Shown one piece after another: positions 1 to 11,400 of a stretch of DNA of 64,000 nucleotides. This DNA is from Trochalopteron elliotii (Eukaryota; Chordata; Aves; Passeriformes; Leiothrichidae). Both the position numbers and the translations under genes were made by a program. The stretch covers positions 2,648,285 through 2,712,284 of the forward strand of contig JANPWX010000246.1 of the NCBI GenBank assembly GCA_024734555.1. The letters are read 5' to 3'. A model generated the notes under the pieces. It was given only the letters and a program-made list of their open reading frames with translations. It made no database searches and was not told the DNA's origin. The number at the start of each line of letters is the position of its first letter. Within the stretch, counting starts at the first letter, position 1.

Positions 1-999
1 CTGGAGCACAGGCAGCCCCGTGGGCTCTGGGAATACAGCTGTCTTGACAGGACCAAGCCTGAAGTGGTCCCTCTAGTGAGCCTGAACCTGGAATCGGTGT
101 ACCTTCTCCTGCTGTGGCTTACAAGCTGGTCCCTCTGCTTCCAATGGCTGGAGGACAGTGGGAAGAGCCTAAGACAGTGCCCCTTCCTGCTGCTGGATGT
201 GTCCCAATGCGAAGTAGCTGTGGACTGAGCACATGCCAAAAACATGGCCTTCAGCACAAGGTCGGCAGCAGTAAGTCTTGTCACACCTGCCAGGGAACGA
301 ACAGGCTCAGCAAAACCCCTGTGACACAATAACCACACTTCTGCTTAAAATGCTGAATAGATGACATGGATTAACCCTTTGCTAATGCTCTTAAGAACTA
401 CCCTGTGGCTGAGGAAGATAAAGGGGCTTATTTTTACAAAATCAATATCCTGCTTGAGTGGGATTTCAATGCTGTTCCCAGTTCCTGCTTTCCAGAGGCA
501 GGCATCTGCATCAAGCAGGAGAGCAGGGCACCAGGCTATTCCTGCAGGGAGTGACCCTGGGCTCAGGAGAGGAGCATGTCCATGCCCCAGGTCAACAAGT
601 CTTTTCCTTGTGAGGAAGGCTAAGAGGAAGGAGGAGCTAGTGGGAAAGCTGTCATGGCCACAAGGCTGCAGCTCTCCTAGTCTTGGCTGGGGTTGCCCAC
701 CTTTGCAGTAATATTCCCTGTGATCTTTTCAAGGGCTGCTTCTCCATCACAGCAAGGCAATACTCAGCTGATGGTTTTCAAAGCTGGCTCAAGTGTTTCT
801 TGTGTTTGCACTCAGATCTCCATGCTGGCTGATGAAGATGCACTGAGGTGTAAAGCCTTCCTGAGCCACAGTGGCATTTCCCCCTACCTTCTCTTGTGCC
901 ACTTTGAACCTTTTAAATCTTCCCTCTGCAAAAGCGTCCCTCTCCTACACACACTACTGAAATTCTGAACTACAGAGAAGTTGTGAATGCCCAGAGAAA

Positions 1000-1156
1000 T
1001 TGTCAATGCTCCATCCCAAGAAGTGTTCAAGGCCAGGTTGCTTGGGGTTTGAAGCAGCCTGGTCTCGTGAAAGGTATCCCTGTCCATGGCAGAGGGCTTG
1101 GAACTAGGTGACACTTAAGGTCCCTCTCAACTCAAACTACTCTATGATTCAGTGAA
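1000..1156 (+). mobile_element. CR1 LINE 3' end
   Basis: The segment reads like the 3' end of an avian CR1: 'aagtgttcaaggccaggtt', then 'atccctgtccatggcag', then 'aaggtccctctcaactc', ending in 'ctatgattcagtga', a decayed form of the CR1 ATTCTATG tail. Only about 150 bases remain, so it is a 5'-truncated dead copy. Confidence 0.8.
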
Positions 1157-1654
1157 CACACAGGTACTAATTTCAAGTCAGTGACCATGAGTAATCCTCT
1201 TTGCTTGCAGAAGGTTTTGCAGACAGAAGGACATAGAGGTGTTTTGTAACCGAATTAGTAATTGCAAGTCACTTGCTTAGTTCTCTTGCTTGTCCATCCT
1301 TCATGCAAACCAACCTGGGCTAGAGCTGTGGAAGAACAAACTGTTCTCCAGAAAGATGATTGCAGTATTTGGTGTTTTGTTGGGTTTTTTTGCACAAAGT
1401 CTCCATGACATGCCTCTTCAATACTGCACCGCTTTTATTTCATAGCCCCGAGTTCCTTTTAAATGCACGTTTATTCAATCCCAGTGGCTGAGATTCAGTG
1501 CCACAGGTTTGTGAGAGCACTGTGGATGAACCTGCCCTCTCAGCAAGGGGTTTGGCACAATTCAGCAAATTTGCATCTCCCCAGGTTATATGTGCACAGC
1601 CCTACATGGAGGGATGCCTCTCATTCAACTTTAGACATCTTCGTCTGTGCCAGT

Positions 1655-1812
1655 CACTGTTGGTTGGTTCATAACTTCGGAAAGAATATGATGCTAATAA
1701 CACCAAGGCTGTGGGTTCAATCCCTCTGTGGGCCATTTACTTAAGAGTTGGACTCTGTGATGCTTGTGAGTCCCTTCTAATTCAGAATATTCTGTGAATC
1801 TGTGAATCTATC
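1655..1812 (+). mobile_element. tRNA-Ile-derived SINE with CR1-like tail (TguSINE1 type)
   Basis: The 5' part matches the anticodon and T arms of tRNA-Ile: 'gctaataacaccaagg' followed by a B-box-like GGTTCAATCC at 1714-1723 and 'gggcca'. It runs directly into 'acttaagagttggactc' and a CR1-type 3' end ('agtcccttctaattcag', then 'attctgtgaatctgtgaat'). This head-and-tail arrangement is that of the passerine SINE TguSINE1, which is mobilised by CR1. The left part of the tRNA head is badly decayed. The family assignment is from memory of the consensus. Confidence 0.75.
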
Positions 1813-2749
1813 ACAATTGGGACTCCAATTTTAAGGTGCACTGGAAGTTTTGGAGGTATCCACTGAAGGCAAAGGGAGCTCATGTATCAGTGCTTGCATT
1901 GCAGAGGCATAAAGTCAGAGTTATGCCCCCCACGGCTCATAAACTGAGCCAGCCTTTTACTATCATGAGCAGCTGGCCAGTTCACTTGACTGATAGCAAG
2001 TGATATGCCAGACACACAAGTCTAAAGGCAATCTGTTTTTTTTTTGTTTGTTTGTTTTCTTTCCTTAAATATTATGAATAACCTGAAAAGGTGTATACCT
2101 GCTGATTTATACTTTTGTATATTGAGTAGACTGTCGTCAGTAATCAGTAGTTCACCACACTGCTGTTCAAACATGCATTTTTGCTAACTGAATAATTCCT
2201 TGTTCTGAAAAAATTCACAATTTAGTAATTTATTGATAATCCTGTTATATATACTTAAATATGCACATAAATGTGCATGTATACATTATGTATACAAATA
2301 TTTGCATTTACACAGAGACTTCCTACTTTTCTTGCTTATTTCCAAAGGCAGGATGTTCCAGGCTGGGGCATTTCACATAGACCCCATAAATTTTTACTTT
2401 GTCACATACATTGTACTATTTCATAACCTTCATCTGGATTCTAGATTATTGACCTTGTGTTGGCCAGAGGTTGGTATTGTTAAACTCTTCATTCTTAACA
2501 GGCTTACTCTAAAGTTCAGGCTTTTGGCTATGTAGGACTTACTTCTTGTGTTTTTATTAAAATCTACAATCTCTTGGAACTCTAAAAAGTGCATTTTTTG
2601 CACTCTAGGATTTCCCAGGTGGGCAAACTGGTTTACTGCCCAGCTTCTTTTGAGGAAAAGGATTGTTGATGTTATTATTATTTTGTTTTTCTCATCCTGT
2701 TCACTTAATACTGTTTGTGTGGGCAGTTTCACATGCTAGTCTAGGTGAC

Positions 2750-3520
2750 TGTCTTGGTTTGGAAAGATAGGTGTCTGCCAGGGAAAGACAGAGTCTCCCT
2801 TGAAATGGAGAATGTAAACCCCCTCCCTCCAAATTGTTATAATTTTGAAATTAAGGGGCTTTCAGGCAAAGATATGGGAATAGAAATAACAGTTATTTAC
2901 TAAGAATATTAAAAATAAAAATGTAGTAGTACAAAAAAAGAAAACAAACAAAAAACACTGACAGTCGGAATACAACCCTGTTGGTCAGGATGTTGGTAGC
3001 AGTCCAATTAAGCCCTCCTGGAATGACAGATGTAGTTCTGTTGGAGCAGAGATGATCCTGTAGAAGGGTGTAGTTTTTTCTGAAGGTCCAGTGGTGGTGA
3101 GATGGGTCTGATCTTCCTCCGGGAATCCAGTGGAAAGCAGGCTGTCCTGGTGTTCTGAATCTCAGATTTTATGCAGGTAGGAATGCTTGGCTCCTCCCTC
3201 TGGGTGGAGCATCTCACAATGGGATGATGTAATTTTATCAGTCATGTGGTGAGTCTCAATGGCCCATGAAGTGAACCTCAATGGCCCATTAACAGAAGAT
3301 ATCTCCCTAGAGGGAGAATGGGTTGTGGAAGAGATAAGGAACACTGCCCCACCTGGTTTTAACAGCTGGCCCATTAACAGAAGACACCTGCCCCCTCCCC
3401 ACCCTGGAGTTATGAGGAATGGGTCATAGAAGAGCAAAAGAAAAACAGCTCCCAACTGGTTTCAGCAGATGGCAATAGAATACATACTTTTGGTTACATC
3501 TTGTATTGCAATCCAAGACA
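2750..3520. mobile_element. Solo LTR of an endogenous retrovirus, with target-site duplication
   Basis: The element is 771 bp long, starts TGTCTTGG and ends CCAAGACA, a perfect 8-bp terminal inverted repeat with TG...CA ends. It is flanked on both sides by the 5-bp direct repeat GTGAC (2745-2749 and 3521-3525), the duplication made on integration. No gag, pol or env reading frame lies next to it, so it is a solo LTR left by recombination. The text resembles a songbird LTR I recall, but I cannot name the family. A 5-bp duplication fits ERVL-like or some ERV1 elements better than ERVK (6 bp). Internal sub-repeats of 'tggcccattaacagaaga' occur near 3282 and 3369. Confidence 0.88.
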
Positions 3521-3734
3521 GTGACACGGGTGTTGTTATGCATACACACTTCTTGGATGTTACACAAGTTTATACAAATTGTTTAAGAAGCCCTGGCTAC
3601 TGAATATCTGGGTCTCATTTGAAAACAAGGTTATGGCAGGACTGAGGAGTCACTGAACAGATGCTGGGCTGAAATTTAGAGGTAGGAGACTTTTTTATAA
3701 AAATAAAAATTTACTGGGAAGATAGACTAGCCCC

Positions 3735-3885
3735 AAAGGAATGTCATGCCAGTCTAGTCTAGAACTAGATGATCTTTAAGGTCCTTTCTCTAAGGTCCCT
3801 TCCAACCTAGTCCATTCTGAGTCTATGATTCTATGATCTTCCAGGTCTCTTCTAATGCAAACCATCCTGTAATTCAATGATTTTG
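3735..3885 (+). mobile_element. CR1 LINE 3' end fragments
   Basis: Recognisable CR1 tail pieces are 'gaactagatgatctttaagg', 'aaggtcccttccaacc' and 'tctatgattctatgatct'. The first part of the tail seems duplicated ('aaggtcctttctctaaggtccc'), so this may be a rearranged copy or two overlapping insertions. Confidence 0.65.
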
Positions 3886-4589
3886 ATGTCTTAGAATTTA
3901 TCTGTCCAGCAGGTTGTAACTTCACTAATAGTGTTTAGGGCGATGTTGTCCCATCCTGTAATGCAGTCCTGGTCTCAAGAGAAGATCCGAGAATACCAAA
4001 GCTCTACAGAAGGAATAGGGGCTGGAGTTTATTTCAGTTCCACTGCATCCTTCATGGAAACCAGAAGATATTGCCAATGGCTGGTCACTAAGTGTAGGTG
4101 ATAACATGCCCCTCTCCTAAAGAGTTTTTTGCAACTGGTCTGGGAAGCTCACTGCCTTAGAAAGCCATTAAATTAAATTAAATAGAATTTAATCTAAGTA
4201 GGGCTGGGATGGGGTCGCTGGAATTGTTTGATGGAGCATTAACACTATTTGCTACTTGCTAAGAAAAGGGTAACTATGCTTTGGGCCATCTGATGGTAGT
4301 GAGCTAGGATCTTTGTGGGGATCTGTATGAGAATAATCAGATGACCTGAAGTCACCTTTTTTCAGTCTTATGTTTTCTATACCTCTTTGGTGTCATGTTC
4401 TGATGACTTGTGTGAAAGGAGAAGCCACTGCCTGAGTGTTCCAGGAGTCACACCTACCACCCCCACCCTTGGAAGACTATAACAAGAGACCAAAATCCCC
4501 TCCCAGCAAGCAGCTCCATGAGCCAGTGGGTGTCCATTCCCTCACTCACACACACGCTCTCAGGTGCACTTCCTCCTCATTCGGGCTCA

Positions 4590-4762
4590 ACCATAGGTTT
4601 CCTACAACAGAGTCTAAGGCATCAGAATTTATAAAAATAAAGAATTTAATAGAGTGGTACAGCAGCATGCCAGCTTGAGCTGAATGCCTTCAGAGAGGGA
4701 CCATGAACAAAGAAATCCCCAGGCAATTATGTGCTTAAGATTACACACCTGCACTTCATGTG
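4590..4762. repeat. Unnamed interspersed repeat, copy A
   Basis: This segment is similar in sequence and order to 7887-8062. Both contain 'gtggtac', then a 'cagc..gagctg' or 'cagct.aagctg' block, then 'gagggacc.tgaacaaagag/a', then 'caattat'. Two diverged copies 3.3 kb apart imply a dispersed repeat, perhaps part of an LTR. I do not recognise the family. Confidence 0.5.
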
Positions 4763-5653
4763 CTCTTAATGCACTTTTTTTATGCAATGGTGATTTTTGG
4801 TCTGAGTCTTCTAATATCTTATTGGACTCTTTCTCTGTCTTCATGCAGGCAGGCCACTGCCTTATTTTATTGAGTTGATGGTTGTAGCATCTTTATCTTC
4901 GGTTTTGCACTTGTGCACCTGTTCAATGGCAGAACATGGGGAACTGAAAAAGTGTTAGACTCAGTATAAATATTACAACTAAATCATCAGTGTATTATCA
5001 ATATTTTTCTCATACTAAAGACAAAACACAGCACTGTATCAATTACTAGGAAAATTAATTGTATTTCAGCCAAAAGCATAGCTCTGTGAAAGTCCACATC
5101 TTGTGGCCCAAGGCTTCAGGAAATCCAGCTACTCATGCTAAGCAAGTAAAGCTAAGCAAACGGTATTCTAAATTACACAATATTACAACTACGACTCATT
5201 CTATTTAAAATTTATTTAAGCTAAACAACTAATATATCTCAACGCTTGGTCATTGGTTGCTGCCATAAATAAATTCATAGTAAAAGCTTCATTCTTTTCA
5301 GGCTGTAATAGGAATACCCTACAAGATGACAATGTTTGTACCTAAGCCAAAACACACAGTAGTTTACATACTAAATAAGTGAAACTATCTAGTAATTGAA
5401 TGTCCCAAAGATGACGACAAAGACCTTCAGACAGGCCCAACCCACACAAAAAAATGCAAGTTGCTGTTGAAACAGTAATGAAGCAACAAGTTCCAAGGCT
5501 GTGTCGGTTGCCTCTCTGATATCCTCCAGCATCCTTACCTGTGGATGAAGGTTTTTCTGTCATCAGTTTCTGATTCTCTCATTCCAGGGAAGGGCTGCTT
5601 TCCAGTTTGATTTGAAGGCTGGTCCTCTAATCAGCTGGAGAAAAGGAGTCACT

Positions 5654-5661
5654 TATATAAG
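5654..5661 (+). promoter_or_regulatory. Candidate TATA box of SLC23A4
   Basis: TATATAAG lies about 200 bases before the ATG at 5863, the spacing expected if the first exon starts near 5685. A very short upstream open frame (ATG at 5698, stop three codons later) would sit in the leader. If the ATG exon instead starts at a splice acceptor near 5840, this box is irrelevant. Confidence 0.35.
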
Positions 5662-5862
5662 CCAAAGAAAAGGAAATGCTTCTGCAATACAGCTCACATG
5701 AATAGCTAGGACTGAGCGCTGTTTGGCTCCTGAAATCCAGCTTCTGCATCTTCTCACCCCATTTCTTTAGGGCTGTTTTGACTGGAAGCAGTGGGAATTT
5801 GGGAGACTTTCCTCTTCTGACTGGTTCTTTTTCAAGGCAGTCGGCAAAGACAAGTGGAAGGC

Positions 5863-5916
5863 ATGACCCCCTCTTCAGACAAAGATCTCAATGGGCTAGA
5901 AAACCCCAGCTTTGTG
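5863..5916 (+). CDS. SLC23A4: SLC23A4 coding exon 1 (start codon)
   Basis: ATG in a fair context (GAAGGCATGA) opens an 18-codon segment, [18 protein letters not shown], ending at GTG|gtgagt in phase 0. Its polar cytosolic N-terminal character fits the family. The preceding 'ttctttttcaaggcag' could also be an acceptor, making this exon 2. Confidence 0.72.
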
Positions 5917-8451
5917 GTGAGTCTGCTCTCTGAAGGGTAATGCTTGCATAAACAGGTGCAAACCCTGTGGAAGGAGGACAAAGGGAAAGCCAGGGGCTCG
6001 GGCTACTGCAATGATTTTGGTGTGTGGTAAACTTCTGTCTCAGCTCTTATCGACAAGAATCTGAGGAATGATTTCCTCACTACAGCCCCTGCTGCTGCTG
6101 CAGACTCAGCATACTTTCTGCTCTCTGGCACCCTTTAAACTTCTTTTCTCTCAACTATTTCTAAAATGATAATGTAGACGAATGGCAGCGCAAGTGTATC
6201 TGTACTGAAAAGCAGGTGAGCTTGTGGCTGTGTTCCTGGGTAAAGCATTTTATGAATTAATTAAAAAAATTAAAATAGAAGTTTAGCCTAGTGAAGACTG
6301 TGTTTCTTTGTCTTTTGGACCTATTTCCAGTGAGGTGAATTGTTAGAAAGAAGGCGTGAGGGTTTAGAAAGAGGGTGGAGAAGGGATTTGGATGTCAGCT
6401 GAGGAGGGCAACATGTAGAATTATAGAAGTATAGTAAAAGCTCTAAATGCTGTGCCAGTCCAGGGGTGTGTGGTACACTGAGAATGCCACTAGCTATAAC
6501 AGGCATGGGCAAGGTCCTGGGACATGGCAGCCCCCTTCCTATTCCAAAGCAGGGGTCACCTCCATTATAAACTAAAAACTTTGCTTATTTTCTGTCAGCA
6601 GGTGTGAACGAGTGGGGTCCTGCAAACATCTTGCTACCTTGGTACAGACCACCTGTCTGTGCTACCTTGGAGGAAGCATTTAACCTCCCAGTGTACAAGT
6701 CCCACATTTCTTGGGTAGCTCTGGTTGAGCTTGCTATGTGCAGTGGAGTTGCTGTGCCAGCTGTGGCCAGAGCCTCAGGGAAGTGCTCAGAGTCAGTCAG
6801 TTCTCTTTCATTATTTTTAGCAGGCTCTCAATTTTAACTTGTTCTGCCATAACACATACCAGACTTGTGAATTCTTATGGTTTGAGTCACCCTAAAGAAG
6901 GTAGAAGACAAAGGCCTTTTACCTGTGGTTCAGGCAGTTCAGTTCCTGACTACCTTCCTGATGCACTTATTTAAGATGCGATTGAGGGCCCTCGTGCTGT
7001 GTCTGGAGCCTGAGACACATGGAAAGTGTACTGGTCCCCTGGATTCATGGGAGCAGCTGGGCTGAGAACCCCCAACAGTGGTTTCCCTGCCCTGCTCCAG
7101 ACTGCTCCTGCCTTGTCTTCCTGCCAGCATCTCAGCCTCACAGGCTGGCTGAGTTGGAATGCAACTCTGAAGGTCAGCTTCTCCAAACTCCTGCTCAAGC
7201 AGGGTTGCCCAGAGCTAGCTGTCTAGGGCAGTGTCTAGACAGCTTTTTGATATCTCTAAGGATGGAGAATCCATGACCTCTCTAGCCAACCTGTGCAATG
7301 CTTGGTCACTCTCACTGCAAGAAAATGTTTTCAGATTTTAAGATGGTACCTTCTGCATTTCAGTTTGAGTCCAGTGCTTCTGCTCCTGTCTCATCCTGTT
7401 ATCTCCACTCCATCCTTTTCCTGATGAGCCCTGCTCACTCCCCTCCAGCTCCTGGGGAGGGTCAGGCACTCGTGATGATCATGCAGGGCTGTTACTGGCA
7501 CAGGCTCTGCCTGGTTGGAATATTTCCCTGGTTAATACGGGGAAAATTGCAATGAAAAGAAAGGGGCTTACTGCTGTCTGCCTAGCTTAGCATTTGTCAA
7601 CCCGTGGTGTTATTCAGGGGTAGGTGTCCCCAGATAACTCCATGCATGGGCAGTTTTAAGTACCTTGCTGTACATTTTTTAATCCATGGCTCAGCCTCTC
7701 CTGTTCTGAAATGAAAATGTCTGCACAGGGCATTATTAAGGAACGCCTTTTGCTCTTGAAGTTCATGCCTGAGTCCAGTTTGAATTAACTCTTCCTTCAC
7801 CTATGTATTTTGAAGTATCTGTAAATGCTCCCTGTTTGCCTAGGCTGGATAAATACGCTGTGTTTGTTAAAGAGGCTTCTCCATCATAGGTATCTCATAG
7901 CAGAGTCTTGGGCTTTAAGTTGATCAAGGTAGTTTATTTGTGTGGTACTGCAGTAGAAACAGCTCAAGCTGGGTGCTGCTGGGGAGGGACCTTGAACAAA
8001 GAGTTTCATGAGCAATTATACCCTTACAACCTGAGTTCCCTACTGCTCAGACAACAGTTCAGATCAATAACAATATTAGGGTCTGGGGTCTTAGGGATTA
8101 CATGGTCTGTTTTCAACAGTGTGACTTAAAATGGGGCTTTGGAGACTCAGCCAAGAGAATGCAAACCTGGAGGTTTCAGGCAAACGAGTTTGGTAATAAT
8201 CTGCCACACCTGCAAAGTTTACAACAGAATGCAACATTAATTTTATATCTCCATCAGTAGGCAGGCCAGGAGTGTTACCACAGACAGTAACTGTTGCAGA
8301 CTGTTTGCTGTTGTGTTGGGTATTTTGGTGTCTTCAGGTTCCTGCAGGACTTGGAGGATAAAAAAACAGAAAGAAGTTTGGTGCAGACAAACTGATTAAG
8401 CTTCTCCAGACAGCAGGCTTTTGTTCCTGCCTGATAGAGGANNNNNNNNNN

Positions 8452-8494
<43 letters not shown>

Positions 8495-11400
8495 ATGTGT
8501 GTGTGTGCATGTGTGTATGTGTGTCAGAGCGGGCTGGAAGGAGGCACAGACAACCAGGAGAATTTGCTCAACTTAAAAGCTGTGGCAAATGAAGCAAAGC
8601 ACTACTTTGCTTTCCTTGGCAAAATGCATCTTTATATGAACTCTGAAAGGCGTACAGCTCCTCAGGAAGCCCTGGGGCTTCTGGCTGTCTGGGAGGAGAC
8701 CCAAGCCTTCCTGCTTAGCAGTTTCAGCCAGCTCCTTTGACATAGATGCTGGGATTTTCCATCTACTGGTGTCCCTGTGTTTCACCCAGCTCCTCTGTCG
8801 GAGCAGGGTTTTGTAGTAAGACAAAAGGCAGGTGTCTTTATCAAGGCAGAACACTGGTAAACGTGAGTATAAGGTGACTGAATGAGAAGACTAAGGAAAT
8901 TAAATATAAAACATGCTTCTACTCAGTAATTAGTGGCAGCCACGTGTTTTAGCATATTTTGTAAGAAATGCTGTTTGGGTGGAATTGCCAGGAGGTACAG
9001 AGACCACAGGACAGTGCAGTTTTCACTGATAAGCCCACTGCATACTCTTCCTTGCTTCTGGTTGCAAGTTTTTTCATACTTAACTAGATTTTAATGACAT
9101 TAATGCACTTTGTCTGGATGTCCTTTTAAGATTGGGACAATCTCTAATGTTTCTTCAGGCCTAGACACACCAGCGCATACAAAAGCTGCACAGGAGGTAT
9201 TCCTGCCAGACGTGGAGCATGGCTGCAAGAGAGGCAGCTGCTGGGCATCTGCAGGGCCAGGCTGTGGCTAACGAAGTGTCTCTCCTGTTGTCCAGGGTGT
9301 ACATGGGAGCCGCTGCCATTCCTCACCAGCTTGTGCTGCCTGGGGCCCAGAGGAAGGTGGGGGCACTGGCCACAGTGGGACCAAGCCTGTCTACTCTGTC
9401 ACAGATGTGCCTCCCTGGTATCTGTGCATCCTGCTGGGCATTCAGGTGAGACAGGAAAGCAGGAGGAGGCTGGGAGTAGGTGAAAGTTACATGGCTGTTC
9501 AGACAGTTAATTGGGGTGAAACCTGAATTTGGGAGTGCTTTACTTTCACAGGGCTTGAATGGAGCTCTGAGGCTGAATCTTAGTGAGTTTAAGTACTTTG
9601 GTCCACATCCTTAGCACTGACTATTATCATCATGCTCACAGCTACATTGCACCCTTCGAAGTGCAAATGGTCAGGCAGAGTCCTGGGGCTGGGGTCAAAC
9701 AGTTAATACGAACATGTACCTTGGGTAGCTTGGCTGAAGGCAGTCAAATGTGTAAGGGCTTCTGAACTTCTGCCTTCCCATGGCAACAAAAACTCAGCAG
9801 CAAGGCACACACTGTTATGGCTGGTGTCTGTGCCCAGGTGTGTTAAATGACCCAGTGCCACCAATGCCATGCTGGGTAGGGAGCCTGTGGGAAGAGACCT
9901 CAGAGTCATTAAGATAATGACGGACTGTGCTTGGAGGTTGGTGGAATTTTGTACTTTGTTTCCTTAAATGGAAATTCAGAGTGTATCAACCCAACACATA
10001 TGCATCATAATTTTAATAAAACATGCCTGTAATGAATAAAGTGTGTTTCTGCCACCAGTTCCACCACTGCAGTCCTGTGCTCCAAAGTGAGAGTGAACAA
10101 CAAAGGTTAATAATTAAAAAGAGGTTTTAAAAAATATTTTCAGATTTAGTCATTAACTACAGGTCATTGTAGAAATGTCTGTGACTCTTCTGACAGATAC
10201 AATGCCCAATTCTTCCATACTTTGGCACTCACTTTTTATGGTTATCCATAATTGCACTGTGTGAGAAAAGCTACTGATGGCAAAAAACGTGTAGCTCCAA
10301 TGTGCCAACTTTTTATGTCATCCTTTGTGATGCAAGTAAGATGAACTGAAATATTTGCATTCACTTTGCCTGACTGCACTCTCCCTGTACCTTGGGAGGT
10401 CCCCAGCTTCCTGGAAAAGTATGTCCAACAGCTTTGTCTGCCGGTGCTGAGGATAAACTGGTTGTGTCTGCTCTGGGAAGTCCAGAGCACTACAAAAGGT
10501 CTTTGGACATGTAAAGGAGGAGACATTTCATTGGGTGCACTGTAATTCTTGTAGGTGCTTTGGAACAGCCCCTAACAGAACATTAAAGCTGCCAAAAAAA
10601 AAAAAAAAGGTAGAGAGAATGGGTAATGCTGGTATTGCCCAAGCACAAATCTGCAAGTTCTCTCAACAACATTATAATAACATAGAGCCAGTTCGGTGTT
10701 CTTCTTCACACAGTCTTTCTCTGTGGTTCCTAGCACTTCTTGACAGCCATGGGAGGTCTTGTAGCCATCCCGCTGATCCTCTCCAAAGAGCTTTGCCTCC
10801 AGCATGACCTACTGACCCAGAGCCACCTCATCAGCACCATGTTCTTTGTCTCAGGCATTTGCACCCTGCTGCAAGTCCTCTTTGGAGTCAGGTAGGCCAA
10901 ATGCAAGAACTGGGAATGTCAGCAATTACTGTGTGCTAGGCCACCACTCTGTTACAGAGTTTATCACTGAGAGTCATTTGTTACCCTTGGGCAATCAGGG
11001 TTCATGCCAAGGCACCCTGAAACTGCTGAGAGTTTTGCAGGGCTATCTTGCTGTTCTGAATTTTGCACTCCTGAGACTTCATATACCTTTTGTTGCACTT
11101 ATAAGGAATCTGTCCTCTAAATAATAGAGCATTGCAACATGCAGTAAAAAGTACCTGCTTGCTCCTTACTCCAGGGAACATCCAGCTGAGGCAGGAGTCT
11201 TCTGATTTGGACCCAGGTCAAGGGAGCACAGATTCTACCGGAAACTCTAGGGGAGGGAATAATTAGGAGAAATTGAAGTCCATCTGCCACCACTTAGGTA
11301 CTCGGGGAAGAGTTCAGCAGCATGTCCTGTTGTGTGGTGCCACTTCCCGTGCTCAGAGATTTGTGGCATAAAAGGTAAATCCTTTGCTGATGAGCAGCCA

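Larger units (their letters stand above)
1..5650. other. Intergenic region upstream of SLC23A4
   Basis: I find no exon of a recognisable protein here on either strand. Open frames are short and unlike any family I know. The stretch holds transposon relics listed separately: a CR1 end near 1.0 kb, a tRNA-derived SINE near 1.7 kb, a solo LTR at 2750-3520, CR1 pieces near 3.8 kb, and an unnamed repeat near 4.6 kb. The rest appears to be unique AT-rich DNA. A non-coding first exon of SLC23A4 cannot be excluded. Confidence 0.6.

Noticed and set aside
1680..1735. A functional tRNA-Ile gene
   Set aside because: Only the anticodon and T-arm part is recognisable. The 5' half is decayed, and the sequence continues into a CR1-type tail, so it is a SINE.
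9219..9449. A separate 76-codon gene starting at 9219
   Set aside because: It is an overlapping frame of SLC23A4 exon 2; the conserved [11 protein letters not shown] peptide is in another frame.
10560..10610. A processed pseudogene tail (ATTAAA followed by a 14-A run)
   Set aside because: No coding similarity upstream and no target duplication that I can see; the A-run alone is weak evidence.
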